Source: CAVVKW01 sp963749035 (lineage in GTDB: Bacteria > Verrucomicrobiota > Verrucomicrobiia > Chthoniobacterales > JAATET01). Taken from it: DNA of 64,000 nucleotides. The position numbers and the translations under genes are program-made. The stretch is from positions 248,001 to 312,000 of the forward strand of contig CAVVKW010000002.1 in the NCBI GenBank assembly GCA_963749035.1, read 5' to 3'. Positions 16,380 to 24,771 of this stretch are shown piece by piece. Position 1 is the first letter of the stretch. Each line of letters starts with the position of its first letter. The notes beneath the pieces are model-generated. The model was given only the letters and a program-made list of their open reading frames with translations, was not told where the DNA came from and searched no databases.

Positions 16380-17792
16380 TCAACTCGACCCGTCCGCTTC
16401 GTCCGAGGAGGCCCAATCCGTATCCACGTAGCGGCCAGCGGGCAACGTCACGGACTCGCCGCTACCATTCTTCAGCGAGACTCGCCCGACGATCTCCACT
16501 CCCGGCGCAAACCGAATCGGCCCTTCGACGACCAGCTCTTCGCAATCGACCAACGCAGGTGCGCCATCTGGCGTCGCGACATCCAACTGGTCGACCAACT
16601 TGTAATTTCCATCGAGCTCGATTCTCGGCGGCACCCCGCCACGCGCAGCGGCCAGCTGCGCCCGTCCGTCCGGCAGGATTTCGTAAGCATTCGACCGAAG
16701 GGCAAGCAGGTCTCCGGTCGTCTTGACGGGAGCGAACCGGGAACGCGGGACTGAAATCGCCGCCGAGTCCGGGAAGCATTCGATGGCCGCGCCCATCGCC
16801 GTTTCCAGTTGCACGACAGCGGTCGATGTCTTGTCCCGCGGATCGACCGTCTTCCGATTTTGAATGACCGGCAGCGGCAGAAAGCCACCCGACTCGGCCA
16901 AGGCATCTCGCAGCCGGTCGAGCCTCAGCCAGAGATTGTTCGTGTTGAAATAGCGATGTCGTTCGATGTCCTGAAACGCCTCGAGGTCATCCTCCGGACA
17001 CTGAGCCGATTCCCGCAAAATCAAATGTCCGTCGCGCACCGCCAGATGACCCCCCTTCCGGTCCGACGGCGTCCTTGCCGTAACTTCCATGGCAAACGCC
17101 TTGCCCGACTCGGCAAACCACGCCAACAACGCCGGATCGAGCGTCGCTCCGAGGTTGTCGGAGTTCGAGACGAAAAGATAACGAACTCCGTGCGACAACA
17201 GCTCGTCGATGATCCCGGAGCCCGCCAGCACCGCGTATAGATCGCCGTGCCCGGGCGGACACCACTCCAGCTTCGGATCAAGCGCCCACTCCACCGGGTC
17301 CAAAGTTTCCGCGTCGATCTTCGGCACCTTGTTCTGCAACAATTCCAGATCATCCGGATGGCCCAGCTCCGGATACTTCGCCAGCGCCGCTCGCGTGTCG
17401 GCACTCGTGCTGAAGGAATTCATCAACAAAAACCGGACGTCACTCGTTGTTTCCCTCCACGCCAGCACCTGCCGAACGATGAGGTCCAGAAACGTGTCGT
17501 CCCCCCGCACCGGCAGCAGCGACTTTGCCTTCTCCAATCCCATGCTCGTCCCCAAGCCACCGTTCAGCTTAAGCACCGCGCTCTGGGCAAAGAGGGTCGG
17601 CGACTCCTTCCCCGCGAACGACTGCCTGATCTCCCCCAATGTCGGCAGCGATTCGACCGGCTCGATTTCCGACTCCGAAATCAGCGCCGTTTCACTCCGC
17701 TCGAAACGCTCGTAACCATTTTCAAACGCACGGATCGCCGCCTCGCTGACACCAGCCGCCTCCATCTTCTCGCGGAATGCTTGGGAACTCAT
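16380..17792 (-). CDS. UTP-glucose-1-phosphate uridylyltransferase, eukaryotic-type UDPGP family
   Basis: 470 aa, full length for the family. It makes UDP-glucose from UTP and glucose-1-phosphate. The nucleotide-binding signature KLNGGLGTSMGLEKAKSLLP at ~73-92 is that of eukaryotic-type UGPases and not of bacterial GalU. NDPs-sugar contacts such as PPGHGDLYAVL (~178-188), FVSNSDNLGATLDP (~207-220) and the C-terminal left-handed helix region (GVEIVGRVSLKNGSG) are present. No SD sequence is seen; a 7-bp repeat leader precedes the ATG. The ATG also overlaps the TGA of an open frame that begins inside the YceI gene. A UDP-GlcNAc specificity cannot be excluded. Confidence 0.88.
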   Translation of the reverse strand: MSSQAFREKMEAAGVSEAAIRAFENGYERFERSETALISESEIEPVESLPTLGEIRQSFAGKESPTLFAQSAVLKLNGGLGTSMGLEKAKSLLPVRGDDTFLDLIVRQVLAWRETTSDVRFLLMNSFSTSADTRAALAKYPELGHPDDLELLQNKVPKIDAETLDPVEWALDPKLEWCPPGHGDLYAVLAGSGIIDELLSHGVRYLFVSNSDNLGATLDPALLAWFAESGKAFAMEVTARTPSDRKGGHLAVRDGHLILRESAQCPEDDLEAFQDIERHRYFNTNNLWLRLDRLRDALAESGGFLPLPVIQNRKTVDPRDKTSTAVVQLETAMGAAIECFPDSAAISVPRSRFAPVKTTGDLLALRSNAYEILPDGRAQLAAARGGVPPRIELDGNYKLVDQLDVATPDGAPALVDCEELVVEGPIRFAPGVEIVGRVSLKNGSGESVTLPAGRYVDTDWASSDEADGSS

Positions 17793-17796
17793 GCGC

Positions 17797-17831
17797 GGAA
17801 GTTAAACTCTGGATGAAAGGTGAGGAATGAG
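17797..17831 (-). repeat. 7-bp repeat leader of the UGPase gene
   Basis: On the minus strand the units CTCATTC, CTCACCT and TTCATCC follow one another, then two more degenerate 7-base units; the last ends 4 bases before the ATG. G is scarce in the sense strand and no Shine-Dalgarno sequence is present. Confidence 0.5.
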
Positions 17832-17865
17832 AAACGCAACCCGCTCCCGGTCCGCTCCCCGCCCC

Positions 17866-18483
17866 CTATTCCTCGTCGGGGGCCGCCCCAGCGATCGCCA
17901 TCGACAACGCAATTTCGTCCGCCACCTTGTCCTCGGCTTCGCCCGGCTTGATCTCGAACTCGCTCCGCTTGATCGTCCAATCCGCGCGAATCACCAACAA
18001 GTCACCCTTCGCGTCGGGGATTCGATCCCCCAGACGTCCGGGCAGATAAGTTACCGTCGCCGGCACCGTGACGTCCTTCGACACCCCGTGCAACGTGAAC
18101 GTCCCGCTCACTTCAGCCGTCCCGGAGTCTCCGTCGCGCTCGACGTTCTTCACTTCCTTGACCTCGAACTCGATCGTCTCGTGCTCCTGGACGTTCAGCC
18201 AACCGTCCCCGTGCATGTGACTTTTCATCATCGGATTCGGAACGTGCAGCGACTCGGCGGCCACGATGATCTTTCCTTCCACCTCAGCCGGGTTCTCCGG
18301 ATCCAGCGTCAACGTCCCCGAGACGTCGCTGGCCGTCCCGCTGATCGATTCCAGCGGCGCGTCCAACGTAAACGTCACGTTGTTCACCCCTTTCGGGTCT
18401 TTGAAATCGAACGTCTTCTTCTCGGCGTGAGCGGCGGAAACGAAGGTCGTGGCCACAACGGCGGCAAGGATGGATTTTTTCAT
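17866..18483 (-). CDS. YceI-family periplasmic protein
   Basis: 205 aa. Signal peptide 1-20 (MKKSILAAVVATTFVSAAHA) fixes the start, which overlaps the stop of the upstream small membrane gene (ATGA). The rest is the YceI lipocalin-like barrel: VTFTLDAPLESISGTASDVSG, then HMHGDGWLNVQEHETIEFEV and GTFTLHGVSKDVTVPATVTYL. Family members bind long isoprenoid lipids or act in stress; the ligand here is unknown. Next downstream is the UGPase gene, 73 bases away on the same strand. Confidence 0.85.
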   Translation of the reverse strand: MKKSILAAVVATTFVSAAHAEKKTFDFKDPKGVNNVTFTLDAPLESISGTASDVSGTLTLDPENPAEVEGKIIVAAESLHVPNPMMKSHMHGDGWLNVQEHETIEFEVKEVKNVERDGDSGTAEVSGTFTLHGVSKDVTVPATVTYLPGRLGDRIPDAKGDLLVIRADWTIKRSEFEIKPGEAEDKVADEIALSMAIAGAAPDEE

Positions 18484-18749
18484 GATTCGGATTCGGGTTT
18501 GGGTTTGGTGATTGGCACGAACAGCGTAAACGCAAAAATCAACCCGGCCCCCAGAACCCCAACCGCCAAGAACTCCACCCCAGGCACGAATTGATCCCGG
18601 TAGCTCACTCCCTCGATCCCCGTGACTGGGTCCAACTCGCGCACCTCGGCCGACGTCTTCGTCCAACCGACCGACGCGCCCATCGCGGCCCAGATCGCCA
18701 CCGTGGCGACTAACAACAGCACCGCAAATCCTCGAATGACCATCCGCAT
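18480..18749 (-). CDS. Small membrane protein upstream of the YceI gene
   Basis: 89 aa with two hydrophobic helices (about 7-26 and 56-80) flanking a ~30-residue loop, and a polar tail KPKPESES. No family recognised. Coupled by a 4-bp ATGA overlap to the YceI gene, so it may help its export or act with it; cytochrome b561-type membrane proteins often sit beside yceI, but this protein has no histidines for haem. Confidence 0.6.
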   Translation of the reverse strand: MRMVIRGFAVLLLVATVAIWAAMGASVGWTKTSAEVRELDPVTGIEGVSYRDQFVPGVEFLAVGVLGAGLIFAFTLFVPITKPKPESES

Positions 18750-18833
18750 GGGGTTAACCTACCGGACGCCGCGATCGCCGCCAACTCGAATCAACCCAAT
18801 CTCAGCCAACCCGATCCCCGGCCACCCGTTCTC

Positions 18834-19121
18834 GTGATCGATCTCATTCTCCGAATTACTACCGGCATCGCTCTCGATCAACGGGTGCGGCGAAAAGCCA
18901 TGTTCGCGATCACTCTCGCCGCACTTGCCCTTCTCTTCGTCGGCACCACGCTTCTGTGGTCCACGTTCGCCGACCATCCGGTATTCTTCGCCATCTACTG
19001 GCTGATTTGTGCGTGGCTCACGGTCAGTGCCATGCTTCTCTCGATCTACGACCTGCTCGTCGTCACCCGCCGCCACCGCGCGGAGCGTCGCCGAGCGCTC
19101 GATGAGCTGAAACGAGATTGA
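18834..19121 (+). CDS. Small two-helix membrane protein upstream of dgt
   Basis: 95 aa, GTG start. Helices at about 23-44 and 50-73, then a basic tail (TRRHRAERRRALDELKRD). Family not recognised. It overlaps dgt by one base (TGATG), so both are probably translated in coupling. Confidence 0.6.
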   Translation: MIDLILRITTGIALDQRVRRKAMFAITLAALALLFVGTTLLWSTFADHPVFFAIYWLICAWLTVSAMLLSIYDLLVVTRRHRAERRRALDELKRD

Positions 19122-20251
19122 TGTTTAAGACCCGCGAACAAATCGAGTCCGACGAAAGGCAACTTCTTGCCCCCTACGCCGTCCTTGCCGCCGAAACCCT
19201 CGGCCGCCGCCACCCGGAGACCGAGCACACCTACCGCACCGCCTTCCAACGCGACCGCGCCCGCATCATCCACTCCGCCGCCTTCCGCCGCCTCGACGGC
19301 AAAACTCAGGTCTTCCTGAACGGCACCGGCGATCACTACCGCACCCGCCTCACCCACACCATCGAGGTCGCCTCGGTCACTCGCACCATCGCCCGTGCCC
19401 TCGGACTCAACGAAGATCTCGCCGAAGCTATCGCCCTCGCCCACGACCTCGGACACTCGCCGTTTGGCCACTCCGGGGAGGAAACTCTCGATCGACTCAT
19501 GAAAAACGAAGGCGGGTTCGACCACAATATCCAGTCGCTTCGCGTCGTGGAGACGCTCGCCGAAAAATATCCCCACCATTCCGGCCTCAATCTTTCCTAC
19601 GAGGTCCTCGAAGGCCTCGGCAAACACAACGATTCCCAGACTCTCCCGGATGGCACCCACGTCCGTTGGCCCTCCCTCGAAGGCCAGATCGCCGACCTCG
19701 CCGACGAGATCACCTATTATTCTCACGATCTCGACGATGGACTCGACGCCGACCTCGTCTCGACCGCCGACCTCGACACTCTCACGATCTGGTCCGACGC
19801 CCACGTCCTCGCCGAGCGCGAATTCGGATCCGAATTCCACCCGCACCATCACCGCGGCTTCCTCATCCGCTGCATCGTCAATCGCGAGGTCGAAGACCTG
19901 GTCGTCACGACCGCCCGGGCCATCGCAGAATCCGGCGTTCGCACCGTCAACAACATCCGGACCCACCCCCAGCGCCTGGCCCGGTTCAGCGACGACACCC
20001 GCCGGGGCAACGCCGCCCTCCGGAAATTTCTCTACAAAAATCTCTACTACAACCCCGCCGTCGCCTCCGCCAATGCGCGCGGTTGCGGCGTCCTCGAAGG
20101 CTTCTTCCACCGCCTCATGGACGACCCCTCCCTCCTGGGCCGCAAAGCGGCGAGCCGCGTCGCGTCCAATGGCCTCCCCCGCAGCGTCGCCGACTACCTC
20201 GCCGGTATGACCGACCGCTACTGCCTCGAAGAATTTGCCAAGCTGAATTAG
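19121..20251 (+). CDS. dgt: Deoxyguanosinetriphosphate triphosphohydrolase-like protein
   Basis: HD-superfamily dNTPase, 376 aa from the ATG that overlaps the upstream stop; a TTG one codon earlier is less likely. Metal ligands: His79 in RTRLTHTIEVA, the HD pair at 108-109 in LAHDLGHSPFGHSGE, and Asp in DLADEITYYSHDLDD. N-terminal RIIHSAAFRRLDGKTQVF is the family substrate loop. It removes triphosphate from dNTPs and helps balance pools. It lies directly ahead of gatC-gatA, so an operon with housekeeping genes is likely. Confidence 0.9.
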   Translation: MFKTREQIESDERQLLAPYAVLAAETLGRRHPETEHTYRTAFQRDRARIIHSAAFRRLDGKTQVFLNGTGDHYRTRLTHTIEVASVTRTIARALGLNEDLAEAIALAHDLGHSPFGHSGEETLDRLMKNEGGFDHNIQSLRVVETLAEKYPHHSGLNLSYEVLEGLGKHNDSQTLPDGTHVRWPSLEGQIADLADEITYYSHDLDDGLDADLVSTADLDTLTIWSDAHVLAEREFGSEFHPHHHRGFLIRCIVNREVEDLVVTTARAIAESGVRTVNNIRTHPQRLARFSDDTRRGNAALRKFLYKNLYYNPAVASANARGCGVLEGFFHRLMDDPSLLGRKAASRVASNGLPRSVADYLAGMTDRYCLEEFAKLN

Positions 20252-20263
20252 CTCTTCCCTCTC

Positions 20264-20284
20264 CACTCTCAACTTTTAACTCTC
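20264..20284 (+). repeat. 7-bp repeat leader of gatC
   Basis: Units CACTCTC, AACTTTT and AACTCTC fill the 38-base dgt-gatC gap together with more pyrimidines and end 5 bases before the ATG. No Shine-Dalgarno sequence. Same CTCAACT family as the ftsA and ftsZ leaders. Confidence 0.55.
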
Positions 20285-20289
20285 AGCCC

Positions 20290-20562
20290 ATGGACATTCA
20301 CCACACCGCGCACCTCGCTCGAATCGACCTCACTCCCGAAGAAGAAGCCAAATTCGAAGGTCAGCTCAGCCAGATTCTCAAATACGTGGAGCAACTCGAC
20401 CAACTCGACGTGTCCTCCGTCGAGCCGACCGCTCACGCCAACGCGGTCGACAACGTCTTCCGGACCGACGAACCCCGCGAAAGCCTCAGTAAAGAAGCCG
20501 CCCTCGCCAACGCCCCGCACCAGGCCAACGGCCTCATCATGGTCACCAAAGTCCTCGACTGA
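20290..20562 (+). CDS. gatC: Asp-tRNA(Asn)/Glu-tRNA(Gln) amidotransferase subunit C
   Basis: 90 aa, typical GatC: VAHLARIDL-type N-terminus (TAHLARIDLTPEEEAKFEGQ), the amphipathic helix LSQILKYVEQLDQLD, and the extended C-terminal segment NVFRTDEPRESLSKEAAL and APHQANGLIMVTKVLD that wraps GatA and GatB. It stabilises the GatCAB complex that makes Gln-tRNA(Gln) and/or Asn-tRNA(Asn). gatA follows 63 bases downstream; gatB is not in the window. Confidence 0.93.
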   Translation: MDIHHTAHLARIDLTPEEEAKFEGQLSQILKYVEQLDQLDVSSVEPTAHANAVDNVFRTDEPRESLSKEAALANAPHQANGLIMVTKVLD

Positions 20563-20576
20563 GACCGCCGCGCAAA

Positions 20577-20624
20577 GTGCCACTCCATTTCACATTCCGC
20601 ATTTCACATTTCCAATTTTTCTAG
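20577..20624 (+). other. Micro-ORF in the gatC-gatA gap (15 codons, GTG start)
   Basis: GTG 15 bases after the gatC stop opens a 15-codon frame (MPLHFTFRISHFQFF) whose TAG ends one base before the gatA ATG. Its sequence is the direct reading of the 7-bp repeats and resembles the micro-ORF before mraY (both contain F-S/T-F-R-I). Existence of the frame is certain; translation is a guess. Confidence 0.3.
20586..20620 (+). repeat. 7-bp repeat leader of gatA
   Basis: Five consecutive 7-base units: CATTTCA twice, CATTCCG and CATTTCC in register, then AATTTTT. They end 5 bases before the ATG. No Shine-Dalgarno sequence. One of the clearest members of the set. Confidence 0.65.
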
Positions 20625-20625
20625 A

Positions 20626-22065
20626 ATGGACACCCTGACCAATCTGCAGGCCCGCCTTCGAGCCCGTGAGCTTTCCCCGACCGAGGCCCTCACCGACCTC
20701 GACGGCCGCATTGCCGAGATCGACCCCCACATTCACGCCTACCTCAGCCGCGACCTCGAAGCCGCTCGTCCGCTCGCCGAGACGGCCGACGTCTCCCTGC
20801 CACTCGGCGGCATTCCGATCGGCATCAAAGACGTCATTAACGTCACCGGCGCCCCCTGCACGGCCGCCTCCCGCATCCTCGAAAATTACCGTGCGCCCTA
20901 CGACGCCACGGTCATCCGCAAACTCAAGGCCGCCGGAGCCATTCCTTTTGGAAGATTGAATCTCGACGAGTTCGCCATGGGATCGTCGACCGAGAATTCC
21001 GCCTTCGAAGCCAGCCGCAATCCTTGGGACCACTCCCGCATCCCGGGCGGTTCCTCGGGCGGCAGCGCGGCCGCCGTCGCCGCCCGTGAAGCCTACGCCA
21101 CCCTCGGCTCCGACACCGGCGGCTCGATTCGTCAACCTGCCGCCCTCTGCGGCTGCGTCGGCCTGAAGCCGACCTACGGCCGCGTCTCGCGCTACGGCCT
21201 CATCGCTTTCGCCTCCTCCCTCGACCAGATCGGCCCCTTCACCCAGACCGTCGAGGATTCCGCTCGCCTCCTCAACGTCATCGCCGGCCCCGACCCGATG
21301 GACTCCACCTGCCTCGATCACCCGGTTGACGACTACACCAGCCGTCTCGGCCAGGACCTCAAAGGCGTCAAACTTGGCGTCCCGAAGGAATACTTCATCG
21401 ACGGCATGGACGAGCAAGTTCGCATCGCCGTCGAGAATGCCATCGCCCAATACGAATCCCTCGGCGCCGACCTCGTCGAAGTTTCTCTCCCCCACACCGA
21501 ATACGCCGTCGCGGTTTACTACATCATCGCGACAGCCGAAGCCTCCGCGAATCTCGCGCGCTTCGACGGAGTCCGTTACGGCCACCGCGCAGCGAACCCC
21601 GAAAACCTCATCGACCACTACAAAAAGACCCGCGAAGCGGGCTTCGGACCCGAGGTCAAACGCCGCGTCATCCTCGGCACCTACGTTCTCTCCAGCGGCT
21701 ACTACGACGCCTACTACCTCCGCGCCCAGAAAGTCCGCACCCTCATCCGGCAGGATTTTTCAAATGCCTTCTCGCAATGTGACGCCCTGATCTGCCCGAC
21801 CAGCCCCGACCTCGCCTTCCGCGTCGGCGAGCGCAGCGACGACCCGCTCAAGATGTATCTTGCGGACATCTTCACCATCGCCGCCAACCTTGCCGGCATC
21901 TGCGGCATCAGCATCCCCTGTGGCTTCGGCCAAGCCGAAGGCCGCGACCTCCCCGTCGGCCTCCAACTTCTCGGCAAATCCTTCGACGAAACCCGGCTCC
22001 TTCAGATCGCCCACGCCTACGAGCAAAGCACCGACTGGCACAAAATGGCGCCGGGAAAAAGTTGA
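20626..22065 (+). CDS. gatA: Asp-tRNA(Asn)/Glu-tRNA(Gln) amidotransferase subunit A
   Basis: 479-aa amidase-signature enzyme, full length. Ser-cisSer-Lys triad: Lys68 in GIPIGIKDV, Ser143 in PGGSSGGSAAAVAA and Ser167 in GSDTGGSIRQPAA. The C-terminal PCGFGQAEGRDLPVGLQLLGK segment is typical. It releases ammonia from glutamine for transamidation of the misacylated tRNA by GatB. Follows gatC; the downstream gene is convergent. Confidence 0.95.
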   Translation: MDTLTNLQARLRARELSPTEALTDLDGRIAEIDPHIHAYLSRDLEAARPLAETADVSLPLGGIPIGIKDVINVTGAPCTAASRILENYRAPYDATVIRKLKAAGAIPFGRLNLDEFAMGSSTENSAFEASRNPWDHSRIPGGSSGGSAAAVAAREAYATLGSDTGGSIRQPAALCGCVGLKPTYGRVSRYGLIAFASSLDQIGPFTQTVEDSARLLNVIAGPDPMDSTCLDHPVDDYTSRLGQDLKGVKLGVPKEYFIDGMDEQVRIAVENAIAQYESLGADLVEVSLPHTEYAVAVYYIIATAEASANLARFDGVRYGHRAANPENLIDHYKKTREAGFGPEVKRRVILGTYVLSSGYYDAYYLRAQKVRTLIRQDFSNAFSQCDALICPTSPDLAFRVGERSDDPLKMYLADIFTIAANLAGICGISIPCGFGQAEGRDLPVGLQLLGKSFDETRLLQIAHAYEQSTDWHKMAPGKS

Positions 22066-22177
22066 GGGTTCCGGGCCCCGACACGCAAATCGCTTCCGCG
22101 CCTCCGCGCCTCGACGTGAACTTCCCTTCGCGCCTTCCCGCCTTGCGCCTTCGCGTGAGGCCACCGTCTCGAGACCA

Positions 22178-22990
22178 TCAACCCAGTTCAAACACCGTCA
22201 CTTCCGGCCGACACAAAAACCGCACGTGCGGACTCAAAGATCCCAGCCCCCGGTTGACGTAAAGATTCCTCCCAGCCTTTTGGAACAGCCCAGCGTCGTA
22301 ATTCTCCCCCCATTTGGGCAACACCAGTGCCCCAATGAATGGCAATCGCACTTGGCCTCCGTGCGTGTGGCCCGAGATCTGTAACCGCACTCGCGGATCA
22401 GTTACCTCGTCAAACGGATCCGGCTCGTGAATCAGCAAAACGTGCCGCGATCTCTCCGGCGTCCGGTCGATCACGGAGGCATCCGGCTCCCCCGCCCAGA
22501 AGCTGTCCAGTCCGCTCAAGTAGCACTCGCCGAATCCCGGCAGCTTCACACACTCGTTCCTTAACACCCGGATTCCCTGGTCCTCCAGACTGCGGGTGAT
22601 CAGGTCCCCGTCCGTCCAGATGTCATGATTCCCAAGCACCACGAAACGGCCCAGAGGAGCCGACACCTCCCCTAGAATACTTGCCAATTCATCCACCCGC
22701 CCCGCGTCGCGCGAGATCAGATCCCCGGTGATCACGAAAACATCCGGTCGCACCTCAGCAATCATCGCCATCACGTCCCGGAGAAAGTCCACCTCGTGCA
22801 GGGGATCGAAGTGCAGGTCGCTCAGTGCCACCACCCGAAGTTCCCGCCCGAGACCCAGGTCGAGCCTCACCCGCTTCACCTCCACCCAGTGCAGCCCGAA
22901 GCCGCCTCCGTAGGCCAGCCCCCCGCCCGCCAACGCAGTCGACGCCACGCCACCCCGAATGAAATTCCGCCGCGTCAACAACCCGTTCAT
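22178..22990 (-). CDS. Tat-exported YkuE-like metallophosphoesterase
   Basis: 270 aa. N-terminus TRRNFIRGGVASTALAGG is a twin-arginine-type signal. Calcineurin-type motifs follow: SDLHFDP (~60), TGDLISR (~90), LGNHDIW (~122), LLIHEPDPFDE (~180) and ISGHTHGGQVRLP (~203). YkuE-family enzymes hydrolyse UDP-diacylglucosamine-like or other phosphoesters at the membrane; the substrate here is unproven. The ATG overlaps the stop of the truncated hydrolase upstream, which means its translation depends on that broken gene being read. Confidence 0.87.
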   Translation of the reverse strand: MNGLLTRRNFIRGGVASTALAGGGLAYGGGFGLHWVEVKRVRLDLGLGRELRVVALSDLHFDPLHEVDFLRDVMAMIAEVRPDVFVITGDLISRDAGRVDELASILGEVSAPLGRFVVLGNHDIWTDGDLITRSLEDQGIRVLRNECVKLPGFGECYLSGLDSFWAGEPDASVIDRTPERSRHVLLIHEPDPFDEVTDPRVRLQISGHTHGGQVRLPFIGALVLPKWGENYDAGLFQKAGRNLYVNRGLGSLSPHVRFLCRPEVTVFELG

Positions 22991-23469
22991 CGACCCGCCT
23001 CCCGCTCGCCCCCGCCAAACCCCGTGCTGGCAGTCGGGTTCCCTCCGTTCCCCGGCAGGTCGGGAATGACACACCGCAATCCCACCGCGCAGAACCGCTC
23101 CGCCGTCAGCAGCAGATCCTCTTTGCGCCCACCCCGGCCGTGGAACAGCACCACCGTCCCAACGACATCGCCAAAGCTCTCCAATTTCTGTTCCCGCTTC
23201 GCCAGTTGGCTCCGCAGGACTCGCCCCCGCTTTCCAGGCCCAAAGCGACCCTCCGGCTCGCAAACGAGAAATGGCACACCGGTGCTCGTCACGCCACGGT
23301 CAACTCGCAGACCGTGAGCCTCGAGCCCATCGAGCCACACCCAATGGAAGCTCTCCAATGCCTTCCGGTCCGGCTTTACCAGCCAGGCCCCGGCCACCCA
23401 ACCCGCCGCAAATAGCACCACCATCACCGCAAGTCCGATCCGTCCGATCCATTCCATAATCTTCCGCAT
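22987..23469 (-). pseudogene. N-terminal fragment of an alpha/beta-hydrolase
   Basis: 160 aa. A membrane anchor (~7-28) is followed by the start of an alpha/beta-hydrolase fold: TSTGVPFLVCEPEG, the oxyanion strand GTVVLFHGRGGRKEDLL near 104-120 and AVGLRCVIPDLPGNGGN near 128-144. The frame then ends 16 residues later. The nucleophile elbow, acid and histidine of a normal ~280-residue enzyme are missing, and no other frame downstream encodes them. The TGA overlaps the phosphoesterase ATG, so the 3' part seems to have been deleted up to that gene. It keeps a good ribosome-binding site (GGGGAGG at 23477-23483). It could still serve as a translated leader. Confidence 0.6.
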
Positions 23470-23580
23470 TCCCCATCCTCCCCACCGCCCGTGAAGCGAG
23501 TGCGAACCCTCGGTGAAATTTCTGTGAAATCGGTGTCCTTGCGGTCATCACCCAACGAACCGCTGACCGTCTCGGCTGGG

Positions 23581-24621
23581 CTAATCGTCTTCCGTGATTG
23601 GGCGCACCTCCTCACCTTGCTCGTAGATCTCACGCGCCGGCCCGACGATCAGGGGGTCCACGTCCGACACGAGCTCCTCGTTCTTTCCTTCGTAGGGGAT
23701 CGAAGACAGCAGAAACTTCATCGCGTTCAGCCGCGCCCGCTTCTTGTCGTCCGACCGCACGATCGTCCAAGGCGCGTCCGCCGTGTCGGTGTAAAACAGC
23801 ATCGACTCCTTGGCCCTGGTGTATTCATCCCACCGACCAAGGGACTCCACGTCCATCGCGCTCAATTTCCACTGCTTCAGCAAATCCTTCGCCCTTTCCA
23901 GAAAACGGCGCAGTTGCTCCTCACGGCTCACCGAAAACCAGAACTTGAAAAACCGCGTCCCGCTACGAACCAGCATCCGCTCAAACTCCGGAGCCTGCCG
24001 CATGAACTCCAGATACTCGTTCGGAGAACAAAAACCCATCACCCGCTCGACACCGGCCCGGTTATACCAAGACCGATCGAAGAAAACGAACTCTCCCGCG
24101 GTTGGCAACTGCTGGACGTATCGTTGAAAATACCACTGTCCCTTCTCCGCCTCGCTCGGCTTTTCCAGCGCCACGACCCGCGCACCGCGCGGATTCAGAT
24201 TCTCGGTGAATCGCTGGATCGTCCCGCCCTTCCCCGCAGCGTCGCGCCCTTCGAAGACCATCACAATGCGCTCCCCGGCCTCTTTCACCCACGCCTGCAT
24301 CTTGACCAGCTCGACCTGCAACGCCTCGATCTCGGCGCGGTAAGCCTTCCCCTTCATCATCCTGGGATACGGGTAGATCGTGCTGATGATCTGCTTCTTG
24401 CTCGAAGCCGCGTCGACCCGCTCCACGATCTCCTTCGGAATGCTCGTCCGCACCCGCTCGTCGATCAACGCCACCATCGGAAACACCGGCCCGCTGCCCT
24501 CACTGGTCTCCGCCTTTGCACTAACCTTCTTCGGCTTGGGCGCCGACTTCGTCTTCTTCCGCGTCGGCCGCTTCGAAACGGAACTGGATGTCTTTCTTGC
24601 AGAGCGGGCGGATTTTTTCAT
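23581..24621 (-). CDS. ppk2: Polyphosphate kinase 2 family protein
   Basis: 346 aa from the ATG that begins a Lys/Arg-rich tail; a GTG 12 codons upstream is possible. The ~45 N-terminal residues are basic and low-complexity (SARKTSSSVSKRPTRKK). The kinase core has Walker A GRDAAGKGG at 125-133, the Walker B/lid FDRSWYNRAG at 181-190 and WDEYTRAKESM near 265, all PPK2 hallmarks. PPK2 enzymes use polyphosphate to phosphorylate GDP, ADP or AMP; the single-domain type suggests nucleoside diphosphate as acceptor but this is not decided by sequence. Downstream of fabV on the same strand with a 150-base gap. Confidence 0.92.
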   Translation of the reverse strand: MKKSARSARKTSSSVSKRPTRKKTKSAPKPKKVSAKAETSEGSGPVFPMVALIDERVRTSIPKEIVERVDAASSKKQIISTIYPYPRMMKGKAYRAEIEALQVELVKMQAWVKEAGERIVMVFEGRDAAGKGGTIQRFTENLNPRGARVVALEKPSEAEKGQWYFQRYVQQLPTAGEFVFFDRSWYNRAGVERVMGFCSPNEYLEFMRQAPEFERMLVRSGTRFFKFWFSVSREEQLRRFLERAKDLLKQWKLSAMDVESLGRWDEYTRAKESMLFYTDTADAPWTIVRSDDKKRARLNAMKFLLSSIPYEGKNEELVSDVDPLIVGPAREIYEQGEEVRPITEDD

Positions 24622-24693
24622 CAGACAGATCGGGAACGGATGGCGATCGTTCACCACCCGTTTTCGCTAGGCAGCAGATCACATACCCGGCCC

Positions 24694-24717
24694 GGATTTT
24701 TCCTCTTCGAAAAATCC
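24694..24717. repeat. Inverted repeat in the fabV-ppk2 gap
   Basis: Perfect 9-bp arms GGATTTTTC/GAAAAATCC around loop CTCTTC. A second GGGATTTTTG stretch lies about 20 bases away. It could be a weak terminator or a regulatory dyad; no T-tract follows on the minus strand. Nothing else recognisable is in 24622-24771. Confidence 0.5.
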
Positions 24718-24771
24718 CGACGCTCCAAGATTCCCAAAAATCCCGTTTCGTTCCTGATTCAAAACCAAGCC

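Noticed and set aside
22081..22160. GC-rich near-repeats (GCGCCTC, CCTT motifs) in the gatA/phosphoesterase convergent gap
   Set aside because: Spacing alternates between 7 and 8 bases and no start codon follows, so it is not counted with the 7-bp leader repeats.
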